A stretch of 64,000 nt of DNA, taken from NCBI GenBank assembly GCA_964595455.1, contig CAZQQL010000003.1, forward strand, positions 1 to 64,000, given 5' to 3'. The number at the start of each line of letters is the position of its first letter. The stretch's first letter is position 1. This DNA comes from DAOUEG01 sp964595455 (lineage in GTDB: Bacteria > Chloroflexota > Dehalococcoidia > Dehalococcoidales > RBG-16-60-22). Below, one piece after another: positions 42,970 to 50,956 of this stretch. A program made the translations under genes and the position numbers. The notes under the pieces are model-generated. The model saw nothing but the letters and a program-made list of their open reading frames with translations. It searched no databases and had not been told where the DNA came from.

Positions 42970-42989
42970 GAAGCTGGAGGATTACACTT

Positions 42990-43460
42990 ATGACAACCAG
43001 ACCTCTCAGTGAAATGGGGCCGGATGAGCGCGGCGTCATTGTGCGTGTCGGAGGGACGGGTGAAATACGGCGGCGACTGCTGGACATGGGCGTCGTGGCC
43101 GGGGCGGAAGTTGAAGTAGAGCGGGTGGCCCCGCTGGGCGACCCGATACAGATAAAGGTCAAGGGCTATGACCTTGCCCTGCGCAAGGGTGAAGCCGAAA
43201 AGATTCTTGTCAATGAAACAATCGGCCCGCTGGTGTATGCGGAAATCGGAAAGGCGCTGACCGTCGTCAGCGTCCGGGCCGGATGGGGCCTGCAGAGGCG
43301 GTTACGGGGCATGGGGATACAGCCGGGAACAACACTGACAATCCTCAGCGCCGGAAGACCAGGCCAGTTCATGGTGGAAGCCGGGGGGTCACGCCTGGCC
43401 CTGGGGCACGGTATGGCCGCTAAAATCCTGGTAAAGTCAGAGGTTTCCCATGGCTCCTAG
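42990..43460 (+). CDS. feoA: FeoA protein with two FeoA domains
   Basis: The 156-residue protein holds two tandem SH3-like FeoA domains (about residues 3-75 and 80-152); most FeoA proteins have one. FeoA assists FeoB in ferrous iron uptake at the inner membrane face. Domain repeats show GEIRRRLLDMGVVAGAEVEV and GLQRRLRGMGIQPGTTLTIL. It overlaps feoB by 11 bp and is preceded by a clear promoter and GGAGG. Confidence 0.93.
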   Translation: MTTRPLSEMGPDERGVIVRVGGTGEIRRRLLDMGVVAGAEVEVERVAPLGDPIQIKVKGYDLALRKGEAEKILVNETIGPLVYAEIGKALTVVSVRAGWGLQRRLRGMGIQPGTTLTILSAGRPGQFMVEAGGSRLALGHGMAAKILVKSEVSHGS

Positions 43461-44136
43461 AACTATAACCGTCGCACTGGCCGGCAACCCGAATTCCGGC
43501 AAAACAACGGTATTCAACGTCCTGACCGGCGCACGCCAGCATACCGGCAACTGGCCGGGCGTCACCGTGGAAAAAAAGGAAGGTTACTGTTCGATGGGAG
43601 GATGCCGGATAACCGTCGTGGACCTGCCCGGCGTATACAGCCTGACCGCCTATTCCCTCGATGAAGTAGTCGCCCGGGACTATGTAGTGGATGCCCAGCC
43701 GGATGTGGTCGTGGACGTCGTGGACGCTTCCAACCTGGAACGGAACCTCTACCTGACCGTGCAGCTCCTGGAAATGCAGGTAAAGATGGTCATTGCCCTG
43801 AACATGATGGACGTCGCCAAGGCGAGAGGCCATGAAATCGACATCCCGAGGCTGTCCGAACTTCTGGGCGTCCCGGTGGTACCGATGGTGGCCGCCCGCG
43901 GTGAAGGCGTTGAAGAATTACTGGACACCGTGATCAAGGTGGCTGAGGGCTCGCTGCCGTCCCATGGCGCCGGGATCCATTACGGGCAGGACGTGGAAAA
44001 CGAAATCACAACGCTGGAAACGGCCATCAACGGGTCAACATCCAACGGTAAATATTCCCCCCGCTGGCTGGCGGTCAAACTACTGGAAAATGATGCCGAA
44101 ATCATAGAAAAGGTGAAACAGGCCGGTGGAAAGTAA
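43450..44136 (+). CDS. feoB: FeoB G-domain protein (N-terminal half of a split FeoB)
   Basis: The 228-residue protein is the cytosolic GTPase part of FeoB: GNPNSGKTT (G1), the G3 motif DLPG and NMMD (G4), then part of the guanine-dissociation-inhibitor helical domain. It stops at 44136 within that domain. A GTG at 44126 opens the membrane half in another frame with an 11-bp overlap. Either this is a true two-gene FeoB, or a one-base frameshift splits a normal gene. Confidence 0.9.
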   Translation: MAPRTITVALAGNPNSGKTTVFNVLTGARQHTGNWPGVTVEKKEGYCSMGGCRITVVDLPGVYSLTAYSLDEVVARDYVVDAQPDVVVDVVDASNLERNLYLTVQLLEMQVKMVIALNMMDVAKARGHEIDIPRLSELLGVPVVPMVAARGEGVEELLDTVIKVAEGSLPSHGAGIHYGQDVENEITTLETAINGSTSNGKYSPRWLAVKLLENDAEIIEKVKQAGGK

Positions 44137-45442
44137 CGCTCTCCTCAAGCAACGTGAAACAAGCCTGGAGCACCTGAAGAAGGTACACGGGGAAGACGCT
44201 GAAACGCTCATCGCGGATGCGCGGTACGGCTTTATCAGCGGCCTCGTCAAGGAAGTCCTGAAGAAACCGGACGTGGAAAAGGTCACGGTCACGGACCGTA
44301 TCGACCGCATCATCCTCAACCGGTGGCTCGGCATCCCGATATTCTTCGCCATACTGTTCGGTGTATTCGAACTGACGTTCACATTGTCCGTTCCGCTCAT
44401 CGATCTCATCGACAGCGGCCTTTCCTGGCTCGGAGAACGGGCGGCGGTTATTACGCCGGCATGGCTCGGCAGCCTGGTCGCGGACGGTATTATCGGCGGC
44501 GTCGGGGCGGTGCTGGCCTTCGTGCCGGTTATTTTCCTGCTCTATATCTGTCTTTCCATCCTTGAAGATACGGGATACCTGGCACGGGCGGCCTTCGTCA
44601 TGGACCGGCTGATGCACCGGATAGGCCTGCACGGGCGTTCGTTCGTTTCCCTCGTGCTGGGGTTCGGCTGCAGCGTTCCCGCTATCATGTCGACGCGTAC
44701 CATCGAGAACCCGAAGGACCGGCTGGTGACCATACTGGTGACGCCGCTGATGTCCTGCGGCGCCCGGTTGCCGGTCTACGTCCTGCTGGCGGCGGCGTTC
44801 TTCACCGCCAACCAGGGACTGGTCGTCTTTTCCCTGTACGCCATCGGCGTGGTCATGGCCATACTGCTGGCCTGGCTCTTCCGCAGCCGGCTGGCCAAAG
44901 GGGAGTCCGGTCACTTCGTCATGGAATTACCGCCGTACCGGCTGCCCACGATCCCCAATGTCGCCTCGCACGTCTGGGACAAGGGCTGGGCGTTCATATC
45001 ACGGGCGGGAACGTTCATTTTCGTCGCTGTTTTTATCATCTGGATACTCGATTACTTCGCCGTGCTGGAGCAGGTCGGCCGGGCCATCGCCCCGGTATTC
45101 GCCCCCACGGGCTTCGGGCAATGGCAGTCCGCCGTGGCGCTCATCTTCGGGGTATTTGCCAAGGAAGCTATCGTCGGCGCGTTCGGGACGCTGTTCGCCG
45201 GGGCGGACGCGGCCGGCGGCATGGGTGCGGTCCTGACCGCACAACTCGGTTGGACGCCGCTGATAGCCTACAGCTTCATGCTGATGATACTGCTTTATGT
45301 ACCGTGTATCGCCACGCTTTCCATCATCAAGAAGGAAACCGGCTCCTGGAAGTGGACGGTCTTTACAGCAGGTTATACCCTGGTCCTGGGATGGCTGGCG
45401 GCGACGCTGGTCTTCCAGATCGGCAGCCTGCTGGTATCATAA
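44126..45442 (+). CDS. feoB: FeoB membrane domain (C-terminal half of a split FeoB)
   Basis: The 438-residue protein continues FeoB: GEDAETLIADARYGFI, then GIPIFF, the first Gate motif GFGCSVPAIMSTR, a later PLMSCGARLPVY and FAKEAIVGAFGTLF near the end. It has about eight to ten membrane helices and imports Fe(II). The GTG start has AAGGTGA 10 bases upstream. Sequence homology flows directly from the first half, so no domain is lost at the break. Confidence 0.9.
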   Translation: MESNALLKQRETSLEHLKKVHGEDAETLIADARYGFISGLVKEVLKKPDVEKVTVTDRIDRIILNRWLGIPIFFAILFGVFELTFTLSVPLIDLIDSGLSWLGERAAVITPAWLGSLVADGIIGGVGAVLAFVPVIFLLYICLSILEDTGYLARAAFVMDRLMHRIGLHGRSFVSLVLGFGCSVPAIMSTRTIENPKDRLVTILVTPLMSCGARLPVYVLLAAAFFTANQGLVVFSLYAIGVVMAILLAWLFRSRLAKGESGHFVMELPPYRLPTIPNVASHVWDKGWAFISRAGTFIFVAVFIIWILDYFAVLEQVGRAIAPVFAPTGFGQWQSAVALIFGVFAKEAIVGAFGTLFAGADAAGGMGAVLTAQLGWTPLIAYSFMLMILLYVPCIATLSIIKKETGSWKWTVFTAGYTLVLGWLAATLVFQIGSLLVS

Positions 45443-45458
45443 CGGGTAGAGGCAAACG

Positions 45459-45710
45459 ATGCTTACGGAGATAATGAAACGGTTCAGGGATGCAGACCAT
45501 CCCCTGGACGTGGAGCAATTGGGCCGTGAACTGGGTGTGGACCGGACCGCCCTGGAAGGCATGCTGCTGACGCTGGTCCGGCAGGGAAAGCTGAAAGAGG
45601 TGCAGATCGGTTCCGAGACGTGCGGACGCTGCAGCAAGAGCGATTCCTGCCTGCACCTCAAATCCGGCCTCCTGGGTAAGGTTTACGAGGTCGCGGAGAA
45701 ATCAGCCTGA
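45459..45710 (+). CDS. feoC: FeoC-like winged-helix protein
   Basis: The 83-residue protein has a winged-helix start (LDVEQLGRELGVDRTALEGMLLTLV) and a short Cys cluster CGRCSKSDSC, as in FeoC, which in enterobacteria controls FeoB stability and may bind an iron-sulfur cluster. It lies directly after feoB in the same operon. Confidence 0.82.
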   Translation: MLTEIMKRFRDADHPLDVEQLGRELGVDRTALEGMLLTLVRQGKLKEVQIGSETCGRCSKSDSCLHLKSGLLGKVYEVAEKSA

Positions 45711-45719
45711 CGGGGGTGC

Positions 45720-46109
45720 ATGATGTCGAGGACCGAAGAAAATCTGAAAACGGCTTTCGCGGATGAGAGCCAGACGTATATCGAGTATCTTGCCTACACC
45801 CAGCAGGCAATCGACGAAGGCAAGACGGAGATCGCCCAATTGTTCCGGGAAGCTGCCGGAGCGGAAGTGGTCCATGCATTGACCCATCTGAAAGCCATGG
45901 GCGTGGTAAACTCTACCATAGAAAACCTGCAGGAAGCCGCCGAATCCGAGAACCTGGAAGTGGTTTCCATGTACCCCACGTTCATTCGGGAAGCTGAGGA
46001 GGAAGGGCGGGAAGACGCTGCGGCCTCGTTCCGCATCGCCTTCGAGCGAGAAAAGCACCACCGGGACATGTTCCGGTCGGCCCTCAAGAAACTGGGAGAC
46101 AATGGATAG
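45720..46109 (+). CDS. Ferritin-like erythrin (rubrerythrin without rubredoxin domain)
   Basis: The 129-residue protein is a ferritin-like four-helix bundle with the diiron-ligand segments ADESQTYIEYLAY, AGAEVVHALTH, EAEEEGRED and EREKHHRDM. The rubredoxin end of rubrerythrin is absent. Position after the feo genes suggests a role in iron-linked oxygen or peroxide defence. Either ATG 45720 or ATG 45723 may be used. The end overlaps the sirtuin gene by 8 bp. Confidence 0.88.
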   Translation: MMSRTEENLKTAFADESQTYIEYLAYTQQAIDEGKTEIAQLFREAAGAEVVHALTHLKAMGVVNSTIENLQEAAESENLEVVSMYPTFIREAEEEGREDAAASFRIAFEREKHHRDMFRSALKKLGDNG

Positions 46110-46833
46110 CAACATAGAAAAACTGGCGCGATGGATGGCCGAGGCGCGGCACATCGTCGTCTTCACCGGGGCGGGCATCAGCACGGAGTCCGGCCTGCGC
46201 GATTTCCGGGGGCCAGACGGCGTCTGGACGAGGCGTGACAGGGGACTGGACACGCCGAAACAGGACTTTAGCAAAGCTCAGCCCAACGCGGGACATTACG
46301 CCATCAAGGAACTGGAAGATATGGGGAAGCTCGACTTTCTCATCTCCCAGAACGTGGACAATCTCCACCTCAAGTCCGGCATCGACCCCGACAACATAGC
46401 GGAACTGCACGGCAACCTGACCAGGGTGCGCTGTTCTATCTGCGGGTTCGTCATGGACCGGATGGAAGGCGAGTGGGAGTGCCCCATCTGCAAGGGCAAG
46501 CTCGTTTCCACGGTGGTGGACTTCGGGATGGAGTTGCCGAAAAAAGACCTCGATGCAGCCTACGAACACGCCGGGGATGCGGACCTGTTCATCGTGGCGG
46601 GTTCGAGCCTGGTCGTCCACCCGGCGGCGGATATTCCGAGGGCCGCTCTCCAGAATGGAGCGAAGCTGGTCATCATCAACCAGGGCGAAACGCCGTACGA
46701 TCGGGAGGCGCATCTACGGTTCGACAGCTCCACCGGCGAGGTCCTCAGAGAAGCGGTCAAGCGGTTGAAGGAAATATCGCCTTCAAGCCGTGGCATCAAG
46801 AGCATGGGTAACCCGCCAGGGGATGAGTTCTAG
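46102..46833 (+). CDS. cobB: Sir2-family NAD-dependent protein deacylase
   Basis: The 243-residue sirtuin has VFTGAGISTESGLRDFRG, the catalytic QNVDNLHLKSG with HG in ELHGN, zinc ligands CSICG and CPICKG, and GSSLVVHPAA. It removes acyl groups from lysines using NAD. It overlaps the upstream erythrin gene by 8 bp, and its stop shares the CTAG of the convergent gene's stop. Confidence 0.94.
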   Translation: MDSNIEKLARWMAEARHIVVFTGAGISTESGLRDFRGPDGVWTRRDRGLDTPKQDFSKAQPNAGHYAIKELEDMGKLDFLISQNVDNLHLKSGIDPDNIAELHGNLTRVRCSICGFVMDRMEGEWECPICKGKLVSTVVDFGMELPKKDLDAAYEHAGDADLFIVAGSSLVVHPAADIPRAALQNGAKLVIINQGETPYDREAHLRFDSSTGEVLREAVKRLKEISPSSRGIKSMGNPPGDEF

Positions 46834-47594
46834 GCGGGTTCTTCGCCGGAAGTCCACTCGTAGACCGTGCTCGACCAGATGCGGGTCACGGCTTTTTCCA
46901 GCACCGGCAGGCGCGGGTCCGGGATGTCCAGCAGCGGGGGCAGTTCCGGCGTTTTAATGCGGGAGATGAACTCGCACTGCTTTTTGAAAATTTCCACCGT
47001 GGTCCAGGCGCCGCCGTAGACCATGTAATCCATCTCTTTCAGGTGTGGTTCCAGGTGTTCCCTCGCGTGGCCGCAGAGACGGGTCATGAAGTATTCGGTC
47101 TGTTTTTCGCGGTGCCGACGGAAACGGTTGGCGGAAGAGCCGCCTTTATGGTGGCGCGCGTGGATGTTGCCGGTACCGACCTTGCTGGACATCAGCTTTT
47201 CACCCTTCGCTACGCCGACGGCGTAAGCTCCCAGCCGTACCAGCACCACGCCTATCAGATAGTCATAGCTGAGCAGTTCGTGCAGGACGCTGACGTCGAT
47301 GCCGGGGGTAATGCAGGTGGTGGCAATGGGGAACGGCGGATGGACGAGGTACTTGTGCTTCTCGCTCCAGATGATGACCGTGCCGGCAGTGGCCTTTCCC
47401 GCGTGGTAGGTGCACTGCTCGACGATTTCCGGACGGGCGGGTACCTGCCTGACATGGCGCTGGATGTCCTCCGGCGAAACGTCATGCTTGAGGGAGATGG
47501 TGACGCCTGCGGCATCCGGTTCCGCGCCGAGTTCTTTCAGCCAGGCCAGCATCCTGATGCGATTGAGTATTCTTTTTTGCGCGGTATTGGTCAT
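46830..47594 (-). CDS. Vms1-like release factor (VLRF1-type peptidyl-tRNA hydrolase)
   Basis: The 254-residue protein matches the VLRF1 clade of eRF1-fold proteins: GNIHARHHKGGSSANRF, RRHREKQTEYF and a following VYGG segment. Relatives (Vms1/ANKZF1) release nascent chains from peptidyl-tRNA on stalled large subunits. The Gln expected in the catalytic loop of eukaryotic and actinobacterial members is not at its usual place here. The ATG at 47594 has a weak AGG; the frame continues to 47678 into a repeat element and is unlikely to be coding. It lies downstream of mutS2 on the same strand. Confidence 0.78.
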   Translation of the reverse strand: MTNTAQKRILNRIRMLAWLKELGAEPDAAGVTISLKHDVSPEDIQRHVRQVPARPEIVEQCTYHAGKATAGTVIIWSEKHKYLVHPPFPIATTCITPGIDVSVLHELLSYDYLIGVVLVRLGAYAVGVAKGEKLMSSKVGTGNIHARHHKGGSSANRFRRHREKQTEYFMTRLCGHAREHLEPHLKEMDYMVYGGAWTTVEIFKKQCEFISRIKTPELPPLLDIPDPRLPVLEKAVTRIWSSTVYEWTSGEEPA

Positions 47595-47615
47595 ATATAC
47601 CTGTGGGCCATAGTT

Positions 47616-47729
47616 AAATCCCCCTTTGTCCCCCTTTACGAAAGTGGGACAATCAATCGTGCTGGGCGACACATGCATGGCTAATCCTGCACTATCGTCT
47701 TCCTTGAAAAGGAAGATGGGGAAGGATTT
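47616..47729. repeat. MITE-like palindromic element, copy B
   Basis: The 114-bp unit begins AAATCCCCCTTT and ends GGATTT, and shares GGGACAAT, ATCGTGCT and CACTATCGTCTTCC blocks with the unit at 19962-20077. It lies between mutS2 and the release-factor gene. Confidence 0.65.
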
Positions 47730-47748
47730 GCCCTCGACATAACTTGAT

Positions 47749-50103
47749 TCACATCTTCACAACCGTCGCCCCATCGCCGCCTTCATCACGATCGCCGGCT
47801 CGGAAGGACCTGGCTAGCGGGTGATGGAGCAGGAAGTCCCGCACGATGCTCCGCACCGTGCCGGTGCCGATGCCGTGGATGATGCGGACCTCCGGCAGAT
47901 TGGCCTGCGCGGCCTCGTTCAGGTAGGAATCCAGCAGCGGCTCGATCTCGTCGGCGCGCTTGCCCCGCAGGTCGAGTTCTCTCGGCGCATACCGGTTAGG
48001 CGGCATGATCTCTCTTGGCGGCGTCGCTTTGATCGGTCCGGTTACTTTAGCCACGCTGTCCAGGCTGATCCGCAGCTTGGTGCGTCCGGACTGTACTTCC
48101 ACTTCTCCGGAATCCCCGGAAACGGAAAGGACGGTGGCCGTCATGCCCACTTCCTTGAGACGTACTGTATCGCCGGGATGTATCTCTTCCGATTCTTCGG
48201 CGGCAGCTTCCCCGGTGCGAGGCTGCCACTGCGGGGTTTCGAGCTGTTCACGCACCCTGGATAAGGTCTGCTTCGCCTGTTCGACCCTTTCAGAGGATTT
48301 TTCCTTGCGGATATCGGCGGCGGCCTGGCGCAGTTCCCGGTGCAGTTCCGCGGCTTCCCGGACGACGGCGTCTCGGGCGTCCCGGATGGCCTTCTGCTCC
48401 TCGTTCTTGAGCCGTTCGATCTCTTTGGCCATTTCGGCGTTGCGTTTGCTGAGTTCCCGGCGTTCTTTTTCCGCGTCCCGGTTCAGTTCCGCCAGTCTCT
48501 GTTTTTCCGCCTGGAGGTTGTTCAGGAGTTCTTCCAGCTCCTGCCCGCCGCTGGTGGTGCGGGTGCGGGCGTCATCGATAATCGACTGCGGGATGCCGAG
48601 ACGGGCGGCGGTGGCGATGGCGTTGCTGCCGCCGGGAATGCCGATGGTAAGCTTGTACGTCGGGGCCATGCGCACGGGATCGAAGTCGAGAGACGCGTTC
48701 TCCATGCGCTCCGTGGCGTGGGCGAAGGCCTTGAGGTCGCTGAAATGCGTCGTCGAGACAGTCACCGTCCCATGGTCTTTGAAGTATTTGAGGATGGCCT
48801 GGGCGAGGGCGGAGCCTTCCGCGGGGTCGGTGCTCGTGCCGAGTTCGTCCAGCAGCACCAGGCTTTTAGCGGTGGCCTGCTTGATGATGCGGTTGATGTT
48901 GCCCATGTGCCAGGAGAAGGTGGACAGGGTCTGCTCGATGCTCTGCTCGTCCCCGATGTCCGCGAAAACACTGTCGAAAATGGGCAGGTGGCTTTCCGGC
49001 GCCGCTGGAATGGGGATACCGGACTGGGCCATGAGGCTCAGCAGGCCGATGGTCTTGAGCGTCACGGTTTTACCGCCGGTGTTGGGGCCGGTGATGATGA
49101 GGACGTCGTAGTCGCGGCCCAGTTCCACGGAAAACGGCACAGCTTTATCACCCAGCAGGGGATGCCGGGCATTCACCAGCTTTACATAACCGGTACGTTT
49201 CGGTGCGCCGGCCTCCGGCTCGATGATCTCGGGCTCGGTAGCCCTGATGCGGGCGGCGAACCGGGCCTTGGCCATGATGAGGTCCAGTTCCGCGGCTATT
49301 TCTATGTTGCGGGAGATGTCCTCGGCGTTCGCCCCGACTTCAGCGGTAAGTAGCCTGAGGACGCGCTCGACCTCCCGGCGTTCTTCGATAATGAGTTCCC
49401 GCATGGCGTTGCCCAGACCGACGGTGATGGTGGGTTCGATGAAGACGGTCGCCCCGGTGTTGGAGATGTCATGGACGATGCCTTTGACGTCATGCCGGTT
49501 CTCCATCTTGACCAGGATGACGTAGCGTCCTTCCCGTTCGGTAATGATGTCTTCCTGGAGGATTTTCGAGCCGCGCGGGGAACGGATGATGTGTTCGAGT
49601 TTTTCCAGGATCTGCCCGCGGGTTTCCCGGAGCTGGCGGCGAATATCGGCCAGGGCGGGGGAGGCGGTATCGAGCACCTCGCCGCCGGGGTCGATGCAGG
49701 ACTGGATGTCTTTCTCGATCTGGCGGAGTTCGGTGATGCCCTCGGCGATGCCCCAGAGCAGAGGGAAATCCAGGCTGATGCTTTTCAGATAGCGGCGCAG
49801 TTCGTGCAATACGAACAGGGCGTGTTGGATCTCCAGCAGACTCAAAGTATCGAGGATGCCTTCCAACGCGGCCAGCCGGGCTTTAGGCCGGATATCGGTG
49901 ATATCGCCGATGGAAAAACCGCGGTCCGTCTGGAGCAAGCGGCGGGCTTCCGCGGTAAAGGTGAAAGCGCGCTGGATGTCCGCGGCGTTACGCGTGGGCG
50001 CGAGTTGTTCCGCCAGTTCCCTGCCGCCGGAAAACGCGGCGTACCCGGATATCATCTCCCGGATGCGGGGGAATTCGAGCATTTCAAGGCTTTTATTGTC
50101 CAT
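47749..50103 (-). CDS. mutS2: Endonuclease MutS2 / ribosome-rescue factor RqcU
   Basis: The 784-residue protein has the MutS core with clamp and ABC-type ATPase (GPNTGGKTVTLKTIG near residue 340, LLDELGTSTDPAEG), a coiled-coil stretch (about 500-600) and a C-terminal Smr domain starting ELDLRGKRADE and containing IIHGIGTG. In Bacillus this protein acts on collided ribosomes; elsewhere it was linked to suppression of recombination. It lies upstream of a Vms1-like hydrolase on the same strand. Confidence 0.95.
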   Translation of the reverse strand: MDNKSLEMLEFPRIREMISGYAAFSGGRELAEQLAPTRNAADIQRAFTFTAEARRLLQTDRGFSIGDITDIRPKARLAALEGILDTLSLLEIQHALFVLHELRRYLKSISLDFPLLWGIAEGITELRQIEKDIQSCIDPGGEVLDTASPALADIRRQLRETRGQILEKLEHIIRSPRGSKILQEDIITEREGRYVILVKMENRHDVKGIVHDISNTGATVFIEPTITVGLGNAMRELIIEERREVERVLRLLTAEVGANAEDISRNIEIAAELDLIMAKARFAARIRATEPEIIEPEAGAPKRTGYVKLVNARHPLLGDKAVPFSVELGRDYDVLIITGPNTGGKTVTLKTIGLLSLMAQSGIPIPAAPESHLPIFDSVFADIGDEQSIEQTLSTFSWHMGNINRIIKQATAKSLVLLDELGTSTDPAEGSALAQAILKYFKDHGTVTVSTTHFSDLKAFAHATERMENASLDFDPVRMAPTYKLTIGIPGGSNAIATAARLGIPQSIIDDARTRTTSGGQELEELLNNLQAEKQRLAELNRDAEKERRELSKRNAEMAKEIERLKNEEQKAIRDARDAVVREAAELHRELRQAAADIRKEKSSERVEQAKQTLSRVREQLETPQWQPRTGEAAAEESEEIHPGDTVRLKEVGMTATVLSVSGDSGEVEVQSGRTKLRISLDSVAKVTGPIKATPPREIMPPNRYAPRELDLRGKRADEIEPLLDSYLNEAAQANLPEVRIIHGIGTGTVRSIVRDFLLHHPLARSFRAGDRDEGGDGATVVKM

Positions 50104-50303
50104 GTTTGTCCGGAGAAATCCTTCCCGTCTCCCTTTTGAAAGGCAGGCGATAGCGGTGCTTGTTACTGTCTATTCCTGCAACTCCCTGTACGATCGCCGG
50201 GAGTCAAAGTTATGAACTATCCACTTACATCATAAGACCCGCACCGATGCACACAGCTTTTCATTATATCACGAACGACTTGAAAATGGAGGGAATCAGA
50301 CCA

Positions 50304-50335
50304 AAAAAGAACGGAGGGGCGGTGAGACCCCTCCG
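50304..50335 (-). terminator. Terminator of the chagasin-like gene
   Basis: CGGAGGGG (50312-50319) pairs with CCCCTCCG (50328-50335) around an eight-base loop. Read on the minus strand the hairpin is followed by TTCTTTTTTGG, and it lies 27 bases after the stop at 50362. Confidence 0.75.
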
Positions 50336-50361
50336 CAAGGAAGGAAGTATGGCAACGAACG

Positions 50362-50841
50362 TTACTGCACGGTTACATTGATGGTCAGGGTGTATTCACC
50401 CTTCTCGCCGCCTTCCCAGGGGCGACTGTAGTCGAAGGTGATGGTTGCGGTTCCGGCTTCCATGGAGTCGAATACCCACACATCCTTGCCGGGCGCGCCG
50501 ACGACGCCTTCATCAGACGGTTCTACAAACTGGTGCGAGACCTGCTTCATCGCGCTGCCGGTCAAATCCGCGTTTTCTTCCCAGGTGTAGCCGGTGGTCG
50601 GGTTGGCGCCAAGGGTCACGATAAGGGAACCGGGTTTCACAATGGTGATGTCTTTGGTGATGTGCTTTTCGGCAGCGAAGTCATCGAGCGTGATTTCTAC
50701 CGTCTTGGCTTCTTCTCCGCCGTTCAGGGGCGGAACGGACTGATTATTGTCCGTCTTGCCGGTCGCTCCCGCCGTACATCCTACGGCGATTAGGGGGAGC
50801 AGGAGTAAGGAAATGAGACCCAGGAACACTATGCGTTTCAT
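50362..50841 (-). CDS. Chagasin-type (I42) cysteine protease inhibitor lipoprotein
   Basis: The 159-residue protein has a lipoprotein signal (AVGC, lipid Cys 22) and a chagasin/ICP domain: the three binding-loop motifs NPTTGY (80-85), GAPGKDVW (115-122) and SRPWEGG (139-145). Chagasins block papain-type cysteine proteases. A lipid anchor would hold it on the outer face of the membrane. Its upstream neighbour is the MacAB-like efflux operon, separated by a terminator. Confidence 0.9.
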   Translation of the reverse strand: MKRIVFLGLISLLLLPLIAVGCTAGATGKTDNNQSVPPLNGGEEAKTVEITLDDFAAEKHITKDITIVKPGSLIVTLGANPTTGYTWEENADLTGSAMKQVSHQFVEPSDEGVVGAPGKDVWVFDSMEAGTATITFDYSRPWEGGEKGEYTLTINVTVQ

Positions 50842-50889
50842 TTGTTAGCCTCCTTGGCTGTAAATTTCTCTTTTCACCAGATACAACGC

Positions 50890-50922
50890 AAAAAAATCCC
50901 GGCGGGATAGGCCCCGCCGGGA
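50890..50922 (-). terminator. Terminator of the MacAB-like operon
   Basis: TCCCGGCGGG (50897-50906) and CCCGCCGGGA (50913-50922) form a 10-bp stem with a six-base loop. Read on the minus strand it is followed by seven T, 35 bases after the permease stop. Confidence 0.85.
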
Positions 50923-50956
50923 CATAATTTTTCACTCTCTGGAGAAAGGATGCCTG

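Noticed and set aside
47595..47678. N-terminal extension of the release-factor gene
   Set aside because: It runs into the MITE-like repeat, and the conserved part begins after the ATG at 47594.
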